A stretch of 64,000 nucleotides of DNA from Ktedonosporobacter rubrisoli. GTDB lineage: Bacteria; Chloroflexota; Ktedonobacteria; Ktedonobacterales; Ktedonobacteraceae. The notes under the pieces were generated by a model that saw only the letters and a program-made list of their open reading frames with translations, did no database searches and was not told the DNA's origin. The first letter of the stretch is position 1, and every line of letters begins with the position of its first letter. The stretch lies in assembly GCF_004208415.1 (NCBI RefSeq), contig NZ_CP035758.1:6386001-6450000 (forward strand), given 5' to 3'. The position numbers were made by a program, and so were the translations under genes. Below are positions 25,785 to 33,586 of the stretch, piece after piece.

Positions 25785-27599
25785 CTATCCCAGTGTATAG
25801 CGGCGCTCTGCCAGTGCATAGAGGCGCTTCCAGAGCAAACGATTGATCACGACGACAACGGCAGCCATCAGCAGTGTGCCCGCCAGCAAGACCGGAAAAT
25901 CTCCAGAGGCAGCCGCAGCGGCGATGCTGGCCCCCAGGCCGATGGTGCTCAAGGTGTGCTGATTAAACTGTACATATTCCGAGACAATGCTGGCATTCCA
26001 GGCTCCCCCGCTGGCCGTGAGCAGGCCGGTGATCAGGTAGGGAAAGATGGCAGGCAGGATCAGGGTTGTCCAGCGCCGCCAGGAGGTCACATGATAGATG
26101 GTCGTGGCCTCGCGCAGGTCGCTAGGAATAGCCATGGCCCCGGCAATCACGTTGAAAAGGATATACCATTGCGTGCCCAGCAACATGAGCAGAATGGCCG
26201 CCAGCGAGAGCCCGCCCGGCAGATCGGCCAGGGCCAGCAAGAGCACAGGAAAGAGCGCGGTGGCCGGAATAGAGGCAATCACCTGTACCACCGGCTGCAA
26301 GAGGCGCGACCAGCGCGGCGAGAGCCCGATCGCCACCCCCACCGGCACGGTCCACACTACACCAATCAGCAACGCGGCAAGAGTACGCAGCCAGGTCACT
26401 CCCGCCGAGAGCAGCAGTGAGCCCCACACGCCAAAGTTTACCTGCGTGAGCATGCGCACCGCCGAGAACAGGCCAAAGATCACAAGAGCCAGTAAGGCAA
26501 GCCCGCACACAATATTGATCACACGCTTCGCAACTGGCGATGCTTGAATTTCGGTCTCCTGAGCAAAGGGCTCAGCCGGCAGAGGCTGCAAACGATTCAG
26601 GATGCGGGAAAGAAAAGTCCCGATGGGCCGAAAAAGGTAGCGATTAGCATTGGCCACCAGCGCGGAATTGCGCAAGAGATTCAGGATAGGGGAGGACGGC
26701 ACATCGGAGCCGCTACTCATCTCCACTTTAAATTTGTCGGCCCAGGCCACCAGCGGGCGCCAGAAAAAGAGGTCAAGCAGTATAATCAACAGAATGAGCG
26801 TAAACAGGCCAAGGATCAACGCCCCGGTATTCCCTTCATTGGCAGCTACCTGTAGGTAAGAGCCAAGTCCGGGTAGCTGAAACGAGCGCGCGCCCAGGGT
26901 AAATTGTTCGGCCGCCATCAGGAAGAACCAGCCACCGGCCCAGCTCATCATACTATTCCAGATCAGCCCGATCATTGAAGAGGGCAATTCTAACTTTAAG
27001 AAGCGCTGCCACGGGCGCAGGCGCGCAATGGAGGCAAATTCTTGCAGGTCCTTGGGCTGCGTGCGCGCAGAATGATAAAAGCTAAAAGTCATATTCCAGG
27101 CCTGGCTTGTAAAGATGAGAATAACGCTGGCCAGCTCAAGGCCGATATTAGAATGCGGGAAGGCCGCCACAAGGGCAAGGATTACCGCCGGCAGAAAAGA
27201 GAGAATAGGAATGCTTTGTAATATATCAAGCAATGAGATCATTATCGGCTCGGCGCGCCGATGCGAAGCCGCGATATGGCCATAAACTAGCGTGAAGACA
27301 AGCGAGAGCAGATAGCCCAAGGCCATGCGTAACAGCGAATAGCCGGCATATAAAGGTAGCTTAGCCGGCGAGAGGCTTATCTGGACCGAGGGGGTGAAAG
27401 GGGCAGCCCAGTGGGATGCCGCAATCATCAAAAAGGCAATCGCTGCGATTAATGTCAAAATGATGAGCAGGTCAACGGGCCCGAAGCGATTATTGCGGCG
27501 TGGGCTGCGCCCCTGGCGCTGCTCAATATCACGAAGTCCCGTTTCGGACTTCACCTGCTCCTGTCCCCGGGGATTGTTGGGTGCATAGACTTGAGCCAT
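25785..27599 (-). CDS. ABC transporter permease, two fused permease domains
   Basis: Encodes about 604 residues. Several starts are possible; ATG 27599 has GGAGG at the best distance, ATG 27602 and 27611 are alternatives. It carries two copies of the BPD_transp_1 fold: one at about 60-285 and one at about 360-595, each with roughly six membrane helices and an EAA-type loop. A single chain therefore makes the whole membrane pore. The charged N-terminus (about 50 residues) is cytoplasmic. With the ATPase it forms an anion importer of the NitT/TauT family. A promoter, folded leader and terminator lie upstream. Confidence 0.86.
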   Translation of the reverse strand: MAQVYAPNNPRGQEQVKSETGLRDIEQRQGRSPRRNNRFGPVDLLIILTLIAAIAFLMIAASHWAAPFTPSVQISLSPAKLPLYAGYSLLRMALGYLLSLVFTLVYGHIAASHRRAEPIMISLLDILQSIPILSFLPAVILALVAAFPHSNIGLELASVILIFTSQAWNMTFSFYHSARTQPKDLQEFASIARLRPWQRFLKLELPSSMIGLIWNSMMSWAGGWFFLMAAEQFTLGARSFQLPGLGSYLQVAANEGNTGALILGLFTLILLIILLDLFFWRPLVAWADKFKVEMSSGSDVPSSPILNLLRNSALVANANRYLFRPIGTFLSRILNRLQPLPAEPFAQETEIQASPVAKRVINIVCGLALLALVIFGLFSAVRMLTQVNFGVWGSLLLSAGVTWLRTLAALLIGVVWTVPVGVAIGLSPRWSRLLQPVVQVIASIPATALFPVLLLALADLPGGLSLAAILLMLLGTQWYILFNVIAGAMAIPSDLREATTIYHVTSWRRWTTLILPAIFPYLITGLLTASGGAWNASIVSEYVQFNQHTLSTIGLGASIAAAAASGDFPVLLAGTLLMAAVVVVINRLLWKRLYALAERRYTLG

Positions 27600-27904
27600 C
27601 ATTACCTCCATACTTCCTTGCCAGGCCGCACAGAGGAAGAGGCTCAGCAGCATATTTTACGGCTGAAGCTTAAGGCACAACAAGCCTGTTCTGTGGCTTA
27701 ACGCCAGCAGACCCCTCCTCTGTGCAGTCTGAAAACTTTTTGCTTGGCAAACGATATTACATCGTTGTTCAGGTCCGGCGTCCACGCCGAATCACCTCCT
27801 GGAAGAACGCAGGCCTATCTCTTTCTCACGAGATATTTGCTTACCTGCTTTATGGCAAAACTTTTTGCCACTTACTTACAACTTACTATGTATGAAAAAG
27901 GCCA

Positions 27905-27931
27905 CAAAAAAACCACCATACATATGGTGGC
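27905..27931 (-). terminator. Rho-independent terminator upstream of the ABC operon
   Basis: On the minus strand CCACCATA-tg-TATGGTGG is followed directly by TTTTTTTG. It sits about 300 bases before the permease start, downstream of a minus-strand promoter, so it either ends a small RNA or acts as an attenuator. Confidence 0.8.
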
Positions 27932-28156
27932 CACACAGCAAACACAGGAAGACGTCCATGCTCTAACAATGCAGAATGAGCACGTCCTCCTGACAGCCAG
28001 GTGCATTTTGCCACCGTATAGACATAAAACTACGTGAGCCAGGGCAACCCTGCCGAGTGCCGGTCACGTATTGAGAAGCGCAACGGAATGGACTACTACC
28101 AGGTCCATCGTCCATTTTGAATCTTACCCCTTAACATATGCTAATATACTATCCAT
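27932..28156 (-). ncRNA. Candidate structured leader or small RNA
   Basis: Between a minus-strand promoter and a terminator lies a densely folded stretch without a gene. 28031-28070 forms a three-way junction: outer stem TACGTGA/TCACGTA, inner hairpins CAGGG/CCCTG and CCG/CGG. 27944-27992 is a long imperfect hairpin with CAGGA-GACGT-GCTC arms. It then runs into the terminator at 27905-27931. This layout fits an about 250-nt riboswitch or attenuator for the ABC importer, or a separate small RNA. I do not recognise a known riboswitch class. Confidence 0.5.
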
Positions 28157-28161
28157 TTGCA

Positions 28162-28191
28162 ACTATACATCCGCCAATTAAGCCTTGTCAA
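28162..28191 (-). promoter_or_regulatory. Promoter of the candidate structured RNA
   Basis: On the minus strand TTGACA (28191-28186) and TATAGT (28167-28162) with an 18-bp spacer. Predicted start near 28155, beyond the end of the acyltransferase gene. Confidence 0.65.
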
Positions 28192-28226
28192 GGTTAGTTT
28201 CTTAAGATATGCTCAAAATCGTCTAT

Positions 28227-29501
28227 TTACGCCAATTTCTCGCCGGATTTCTGCTTACGTAAGCTATCGCATAGCTGTATCCCGGGCTGCTCAATCCAGA
28301 TATAGAAGGTATAGGCGAAGGGAAATATCAGCAAAACAGCAAAGAGCCAGAAAAGGCAGTAGCTCAGATAGCCATTCCAGCCAGCTATATAGGCCTGAAT
28401 GTGATCGCCAAAGTTGACAAGAAGTGGCAGATGCCAGATATAGAGGCTGTAGGAGATCAGGCCTAGCCAACGCAACGGAACCCACCTGAAAGGGCGCTGC
28501 AAGCTTGCCGGACCAAAGAGGATCGCCAGGAGGCACAGGCCAAAGCCGAGGGATAGGCCGGCCTCGCTGTAGAATTCATAGGCCGGGTAGAGAGGATCGA
28601 GCAAGGCGATGCTGTGCCTGAACATCTGGTTGCAGTTCCAGAGGGCCATAAAGCCGAGTACGCAGAGGCCCGCCCACCAGAGCCAGACGCTCCAACGGCG
28701 CAAACCAGCCAGCAAGCCATCCCAGCCCGCCTGCTGAGCCAGCACATAGCAGGCAGCGATGCCCATACCGATGGCGAAATCTTCAAGAAATTTGCCGATT
28801 ATGCCATAGCTAAAGAAGAGAATGACGTTGAGCAGCGGTCGCGGCACAAGCACCGTCTGTTGCGGGTTAGCCAGATAATAGTTGCCCCAATAGTGCGTGC
28901 CGATGCCCCATACTTCCATGAGCAGCAGACAAACGAGCAGTAAGCACCAGCGCTTACGCTGCGTCCCCTTGCCAATAATCCAGCGAAATAGCAGGGCCAG
29001 CCAGGGCAACAGCAGATAAAATTGCCACTCAATCGCTAGCGACCAGAGCGGCCCATCGAGCACACGAAACGTCGCCCGGCTTGAATCCATGAAGAAGCTA
29101 AGAAAGAGTCCCAGTTCTTGCAAGTGCGCTGGCTGCAGATAGCGCGGCTCCTGAACAAGAATAAGCAGAAAGAGCGAGAGATAGTAGCACGGCATAATGC
29201 GTAAAGCGCGCCGCAAATAAAACTGGCGCGCCGAGGGCCAGTCAGCCCCGCACAGCAGCGCACGCGCATAGGGCAGGAACAAAAGAAAGCCCGAGAGCAG
29301 GAAGAAGAGCGTCACGCCCGAACCACCAGCCACCGCCAGAGCCGTAATAAAGGGACCCAGCGCCGCTGGTTGCCAGACGTGCAAGCGCAGATTGATCAGG
29401 TTGATATGGTAAAAAATCACTAGAAGGCAGGCCACGGCCCGTACGCCATCCAGCACAACAATCGTATTTTTGCGCGTATTCGCTTTAACGAGTGAAAACA
29501 A
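28227..29501 (-). CDS. Acyltransferase 3 family membrane protein (OafA/YrhL type)
   Basis: Encodes 424 residues with about ten membrane helices. The N-terminal motif LDGVRAVACLLVIFYH carries the conserved Arg and the catalytic-type His of the family, and a second conserved segment, SLAIEWQFYLLLP, follows near residue 140. Such proteins move acetyl or other acyl groups to sugars of surface glycans or lipids across the membrane. No extra SGNH domain is attached. It stands between the candidate RNA and radC; a glycan target is inferred from the family only. Confidence 0.88.
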   Translation of the reverse strand: MFSLVKANTRKNTIVVLDGVRAVACLLVIFYHINLINLRLHVWQPAALGPFITALAVAGGSGVTLFFLLSGFLLFLPYARALLCGADWPSARQFYLRRALRIMPCYYLSLFLLILVQEPRYLQPAHLQELGLFLSFFMDSSRATFRVLDGPLWSLAIEWQFYLLLPWLALLFRWIIGKGTQRKRWCLLLVCLLLMEVWGIGTHYWGNYYLANPQQTVLVPRPLLNVILFFSYGIIGKFLEDFAIGMGIAACYVLAQQAGWDGLLAGLRRWSVWLWWAGLCVLGFMALWNCNQMFRHSIALLDPLYPAYEFYSEAGLSLGFGLCLLAILFGPASLQRPFRWVPLRWLGLISYSLYIWHLPLLVNFGDHIQAYIAGWNGYLSYCLFWLFAVLLIFPFAYTFYIWIEQPGIQLCDSLRKQKSGEKLA

Positions 29502-29684
29502 AATTCCCCCTCAGCCGAGCAATTTCTTTCCTATCTTACTCAGACGAATCAGCCGAGGCAATAAGCACAAAGCTTGCCTATTTTGCTCCTCGCTTCCTAT
29601 TTTGCCCATTGTAATTACCTGACGAGTAATTGTATTCTCAATCAGCTTCTATATTATGAAGTATTCAGCTAAAGGAGATAGATT

Positions 29685-30425
29685 ATGCCTAAAAGATTGC
29701 TGGCAGAAACGAGCTTTGCGCAAGAGCCAGAGGAAAAACCGGAGTATCACGCGACGGTTCATGATATTCCTATGGATGATCGGCCGCGCGAGCGCCTGCA
29801 GAAAAACGGGGCCGAGATGCTGGCCACAGCCGATTTATTAGCCATCACTCTGCGCACGGGCACCACGCGCGATAACGTGATAGAGCTGGCCAGCAAGCTC
29901 TTGATCAAATATGGCGGGCTAGGTGGTCTGATACGTGCGGATTTTCACGAGCTCTGCACCGAGTATGGTCTGGGCACTGCCAAAACTGCGCAGCTCAAGG
30001 CAGCCCTGGAGATCGGCAAGCGCCTGGCCCTGGAGCTGCCTGAGCAGCGCTACCAGATCACCTCAGCGGATGATGCGGCGCGCCTTGTGCGGCTTGAGCT
30101 TATGCATCTTGATCATGAAGAGATGTACATCCTTATTCTTGATACCAAGAACCAGCTTGTAGAGCGCGTCAAGCGCTACAAAGGCACAGTCAACAGCTCG
30201 GTTCTGCGCGTCTCTGAAGTCTTTCGCCCGGCCGTCGTGCGCAACTGTCCCAACGTTATTATCTGTCATAACCATCCGAGCGGCGATCCCACGCCTTCCA
30301 CAGAAGACATAGAAGTCACCCAACAACTGATAGACGCCGCCAAACTATTGGATATCGACTTGCTTGACCATATCATTATTGGTAACCCGCGCTATGTGAG
30401 CCTGAAGGAAAAGTTGCGCTGGTAA
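29685..30425 (+). CDS. radC: RadC-family JAMM-domain protein
   Basis: Encodes 246 residues; AAAGGAG precedes the ATG. The N-terminal part has the family's helix-hairpin-helix region (PRERLQKNGAEMLATADLLA), and the C-terminal JAB/MPN+ domain has His195, His197 and Asp208 in HNHPSGDPTPSTED, plus Glu in the preceding SEVFRPA segment. It was once thought to act in DNA repair; its biochemical role is still unclear. The final 45 codon-level bases reappear, slightly diverged, at 32211-32260. Confidence 0.92.
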   Translation: MPKRLLAETSFAQEPEEKPEYHATVHDIPMDDRPRERLQKNGAEMLATADLLAITLRTGTTRDNVIELASKLLIKYGGLGGLIRADFHELCTEYGLGTAKTAQLKAALEIGKRLALELPEQRYQITSADDAARLVRLELMHLDHEEMYILILDTKNQLVERVKRYKGTVNSSVLRVSEVFRPAVVRNCPNVIICHNHPSGDPTPSTEDIEVTQQLIDAAKLLDIDLLDHIIIGNPRYVSLKEKLRW

Positions 30426-30463
30426 GCTTTCGGCAACAGAGCACACCTGGAGGCCCCACTCTC

Positions 30464-30500
30464 CACGGCTAGGCCGTGACGACGCTCGCCGGATTTTTTA
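30464..30500 (+). terminator. Terminator candidate after radC
   Basis: CACGGC-tag-GCCGTG hairpin (30464-30478), with a T-run (ATTTTTTATAT) 15 bases further on. Spacing to the T-run is long. Confidence 0.4.
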
Positions 30501-30540
30501 TATATGAGCCTTCCTGGGAAGGACGAAGGTTATCGGCCCA

Positions 30541-31497
30541 TTACTCGTTGCTGGCCCGTAGGCAAGCTATATAATCGACAATCGCTTGCGTGGTGGTGAA
30601 CTGAGGGCGGTAGCCCGTGTCCTGTACGAGCCGCGTGATGTCCTGGTATGCAGGAACTTCCGCCGCGCTCCGCTCGCCCGCGGAAGGCAGCTCGACCTGA
30701 GCCTCTGGGATCACCTCCTTGATGGCGGTCACAATATCCTGATTCGTCGTCGCCCTTCCTGAGGCAATGTTGTAGACGCGATGAGGCAGCGTCTCGGCTA
30801 CCTGTAACAGCGCGATGGCCCGGGCAGCATCCTTGACATAGCAGCGGTCAGCACCATCTTGGGCACTGACACCACCGAGCACGTTGCTAAAATCGGGCTT
30901 CGTGCCATTTACTGCCGCATGCACCAGAACGTTTGTGGGAGAGTCCCACGGGCTGAACGGACCAAAGATCTCCCCAAAGCGCAGCATGATGCACTCGATC
31001 CCGGTTTGTCTGGCCAGATAGTCGGCAACGATTTCATTGCTTTTCTTGATCGCTGAAACTGGTTCAGGACCCGTCAGGGGGAGCGGTTGCTCCTCGCGCC
31101 AGGGCACAGTTCTCTCATCGCCATAGACGTTAAGTGAGCTCGCCACCAGGATGCGCTTTACCTTCCATGCCTGGGCCGCCTCAAGCGCATTCACGAGGCC
31201 GATCATGTTGAACTTGATGTTCTCAAATAGTTCCAGCACATGAGTCCCCGGATTCCTCCAATGGACTGCAAGATGGATAATCCCGGTAATGGGATACTTC
31301 TCGCCAAGCTTGAGGAAAGCAGCGGCATCCAGCATATCGAGCTCTTCGATAAAGAGGCGAGAACCAATCTCCCCCTTGAGGGCCTCTGGGATGCGTTTCA
31401 GGCTGTGTTGTGTGAGTACGCAAGTTTCCCCCATTGCCAGCAGCGCACGCGCCGTCTGAAGACCTATAAAGCCCAGACCACCGGTAATAAGTATCAT
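30541..31497 (-). CDS. NAD-dependent epimerase/dehydratase family protein
   Basis: Encodes 318 residues. ATG 31497 starts directly before the nucleotide-binding ILITGGLGFIGLQTA; GGAGGAAAG lies upstream. This is an extended short-chain dehydrogenase acting on nucleotide-sugars or related compounds. The usual YxxxK catalytic pair should lie near residue 150, but the sequence reads PVSAIKKSNE: the Lys is present and the Tyr is not evident. That may mean a changed reaction or loss of activity. Convergent with radC and overlapping no neighbour. Substrate unknown. Confidence 0.8.
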   Translation of the reverse strand: MILITGGLGFIGLQTARALLAMGETCVLTQHSLKRIPEALKGEIGSRLFIEELDMLDAAAFLKLGEKYPITGIIHLAVHWRNPGTHVLELFENIKFNMIGLVNALEAAQAWKVKRILVASSLNVYGDERTVPWREEQPLPLTGPEPVSAIKKSNEIVADYLARQTGIECIMLRFGEIFGPFSPWDSPTNVLVHAAVNGTKPDFSNVLGGVSAQDGADRCYVKDAARAIALLQVAETLPHRVYNIASGRATTNQDIVTAIKEVIPEAQVELPSAGERSAAEVPAYQDITRLVQDTGYRPQFTTTQAIVDYIACLRASNE

Positions 31498-31551
31498 AGC
31501 TCTTCTTTCCTCCAGAATTTCATCCACTTTTTCAGCTAGTTTCCTCTTTAC

Positions 31552-31962
31552 CTACAGTGAAAACTCGGTTACTTTTTCGGGAGTAAAGTGCAACGAAACC
31601 CGACCCTGCCCAAATAGGTACTCAATTGTTTGTGGGTGCGCGGCTTCATCTGGCACATAGCGTTGCACCAGGTGCTCGATATCCTGGCGCACAACGCTCT
31701 GATCTTCGATGAGGGAAACCTGCCCGGACAGGCTGACATAGCGATTGCCATCCGGCACACAGATCGCTATACGGGGATCACGGCGTAGATTCTTCACTTT
31801 GCGGGTTTGGGCCGGTGCATTCATGACAACAGTAACATCGTTTTCTAGCAGATACCACATCGTCGTCATCTGGACACTGCCATCCGGGTTGAGCGTACTT
31901 AGCACCGCATAATGCAAGTCGTGCAGCAGCTCTTTCGCCCAATCAGAAATTTGGCTTGTCAT
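31552..31962 (-). CDS. PPOX-class F420-dependent protein
   Basis: Encodes 136 residues of the split-barrel pyridoxamine-phosphate-oxidase fold: AVLSTLNPDGSVQMTTMWY, NAPAQTRKVKNLRRDPRIAICV and a VSLSGQVSLIED strand, matching the F420-binding Rv1155-like group. These use F420H2 (or bind FMN) to reduce unsaturated compounds such as biliverdin. It is probably a homodimer in the cytoplasm. Read in the same direction as the epimerase but 55 bases apart. With the LLM protein it suggests that the cell makes F420. Confidence 0.86.
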   Translation of the reverse strand: MTSQISDWAKELLHDLHYAVLSTLNPDGSVQMTTMWYLLENDVTVVMNAPAQTRKVKNLRRDPRIAICVPDGNRYVSLSGQVSLIEDQSVVRQDIEHLVQRYVPDEAAHPQTIEYLFGQGRVSLHFTPEKVTEFSL

Positions 31963-32433
31963 CGTTCTCCCTGCCTTTCATCTTCGGTTCTCGCAGTGAA
32001 ATGCCACAGGTGAGAGTATAACTGAACGCAGCTCACAAAGGAATACAAAATACATAGAAGTTATGCTATATGTCTTACAAAAGGGAAGGTATATTGAAAA
32101 TATGGCTTTGCAATCAGAAACCAGATCTTCTAGAAATGCGTTAAAAGAGGCAAGGTGCAAAAACTATTTCAGCGCTACGCTGACTGGCGTTAAGTTTGAG
32201 CAGCAGCCATGCTAAGCCGCGCTACGTGAGCCTGAAGGAAAAGTTGCGCTGGTAAGCTTTGTGCAGGTGCGCACAGCCTGCAGCGATCTGCACGAGAGCC
32301 GGGATTCCTGCATATTTTCCCCGCCATCTGCCCACAACGCAAAAAACCCTATGCTATACTGAATATCGCTACCGCTTCCCTGGGAAGAGGCGTCAGTAGC
32401 TATCGACAATATCTATAAACATACAGGAGAGAA
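31963..32433. other. Intergenic region with a radC fragment
   Basis: No gene supported apart from the copied radC tail (listed separately). A TATACT-type -10 box near 32355 may serve the deoxyhypusine-synthase-like gene. Confidence 0.5.
32211..32260 (+). pseudogene. Duplicated 3' end of radC
   Basis: Fifty bases match 30381-30430 with three mismatches (47 of 50), covering the last 14 residues of RadC (ending KEKLRW), the stop and eight bases after it. No radC sequence precedes it. It is a relic of a second radC copy or of a local duplication. Confidence 0.85.
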
Positions 32434-33495
32434 ATGGAGAAACTGACTTTTCTAAAGGAAACTGTCGAACACATTGATATTACAAAAGTAAATGTTATCC
32501 CTTTGATAGAGATGATGGGAAAGACAGCATTCCAGGCTAGAAACCTTGCCCGAGCTGCGCAAATAGCCGACGCGATGGTCGCCGATCCTAAAGCTACGGT
32601 TATTCTCACGCTTGCTGGAAGTCTCATTTCCGCTGGTCAGAAGGCCGCCATTGTGGAGTTAATGCGCGCCAATGCCATTGATGTTATTGTCTCCACTGGA
32701 GCTAATCTGGTTGACCAGGATTTCTTTGAGGCGTTAGGATTTCGTCACTATCAAGGCGATGTGGAGGCTGACGATCAGGAACTTCGCGCGCACAATATTG
32801 ATCGAATTTATGACACCTACATCGACGAAGACGAGCTGCGCATCTGTGATGACACGATTCGGCAGATCGCAGATACCCTCGCACCAAAAGCCTATTCCAG
32901 CCGGGAATTTCTCTATGCCATGGGGCGCTATCTTGAAGAGCATCATCCGACTGCCAATAGTATCGTGCTGGAAGCCTACCTTCGTCAGATCCCCCTTTTT
33001 GTTCCGGCATTTTCCGATTGCTCGGCTGGTTTTGGCCTGATTGCCCATCAAGCGAGCCGACCGGATCGCCATCTCACTATTGATAGTGTCAAGGATTTCC
33101 GTGAACTGACAGAGATCAAGGTTCGGGCCGGTGTGACGGGCCTCTTGATGCTTGGTGGTGGTGTTCCCAAGAATTTTGTCCAGGATATCGTGGTGGCGGC
33201 GGAGCTTATGGGGTATGATGTCCCACTCCATCAATACGCGGTTCAACTCACTGTCGCCGATGAGCGAGATGGCGCGCTATCCGGCTCGACGCTCAAAGAG
33301 GCCCATTCCTGGGGCAAGGTCTCACTGGCCTCCGAGCAAATGGTCTTTGGTGAGCTCACCCTGACCTTCCCATTACTCGCAGGTTATCTCTACCATAAGG
33401 GGTCATGGAGAGATCGCCAGCCACGAGCATGGACAAGCTATCTGGCAACGAGTAAGGGCCTACAAGCACAAGATACTCAGAGTGTTGGCAGGTAG
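32434..33495 (+). CDS. Deoxyhypusine synthase-like protein
   Basis: Encodes 353 residues; CAGGAGAG precedes the ATG. It aligns along its length with deoxyhypusine synthase: VILTLAGSLISAGQK (the NAD-site serine loop), VSTGANLVDQDF, LMLGGGVPKNFVQD and SGSTLKEAHSWGK, where Lys295 is in the place of the lysine that forms the enzyme-imine intermediate. Eukaryotes and archaea use the enzyme to modify eIF5A, which bacteria lack; bacterial relatives are thought to make polyamines such as homospermidine from spermidine or agmatine-derived units. This one probably does so. It stands alone. Confidence 0.86.
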   Translation: MEKLTFLKETVEHIDITKVNVIPLIEMMGKTAFQARNLARAAQIADAMVADPKATVILTLAGSLISAGQKAAIVELMRANAIDVIVSTGANLVDQDFFEALGFRHYQGDVEADDQELRAHNIDRIYDTYIDEDELRICDDTIRQIADTLAPKAYSSREFLYAMGRYLEEHHPTANSIVLEAYLRQIPLFVPAFSDCSAGFGLIAHQASRPDRHLTIDSVKDFRELTEIKVRAGVTGLLMLGGGVPKNFVQDIVVAAELMGYDVPLHQYAVQLTVADERDGALSGSTLKEAHSWGKVSLASEQMVFGELTLTFPLLAGYLYHKGSWRDRQPRAWTSYLATSKGLQAQDTQSVGR

Positions 33496-33535
33496 GAGCT
33501 CGACGCACAACCTGCCTGCCAGCAGACAACGCAAA

Positions 33536-33571
33536 TAAGCGGCACTAATGTTAATAAATCAATGCCGCTTA
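33536..33571. terminator. Bidirectional terminator between convergent genes
   Basis: Perfect 9-bp stem TAAGCGGCA / TGCCGCTTA with an 18-base AT-rich loop, between the deoxyhypusine-synthase-like and lon stops. A second hairpin, GGCAGGT/ACCTGCC, sits at 33487-33516. Confidence 0.6.
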
Positions 33572-33586
33572 CAGCCTTATAGACGT

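Noticed and set aside
24527..25846. Plus-strand frame of 439 codons
   Set aside because: Exactly antisense to the ABC ATPase gene; composition and lack of a ribosome site mark it as a shadow.
28031..28070. Known riboswitch (TPP, cobalamin, SAM, M-box, c-di-GMP) in the ABC leader
   Set aside because: The conserved core sequences of these classes are absent; only the folding pattern supports an RNA.
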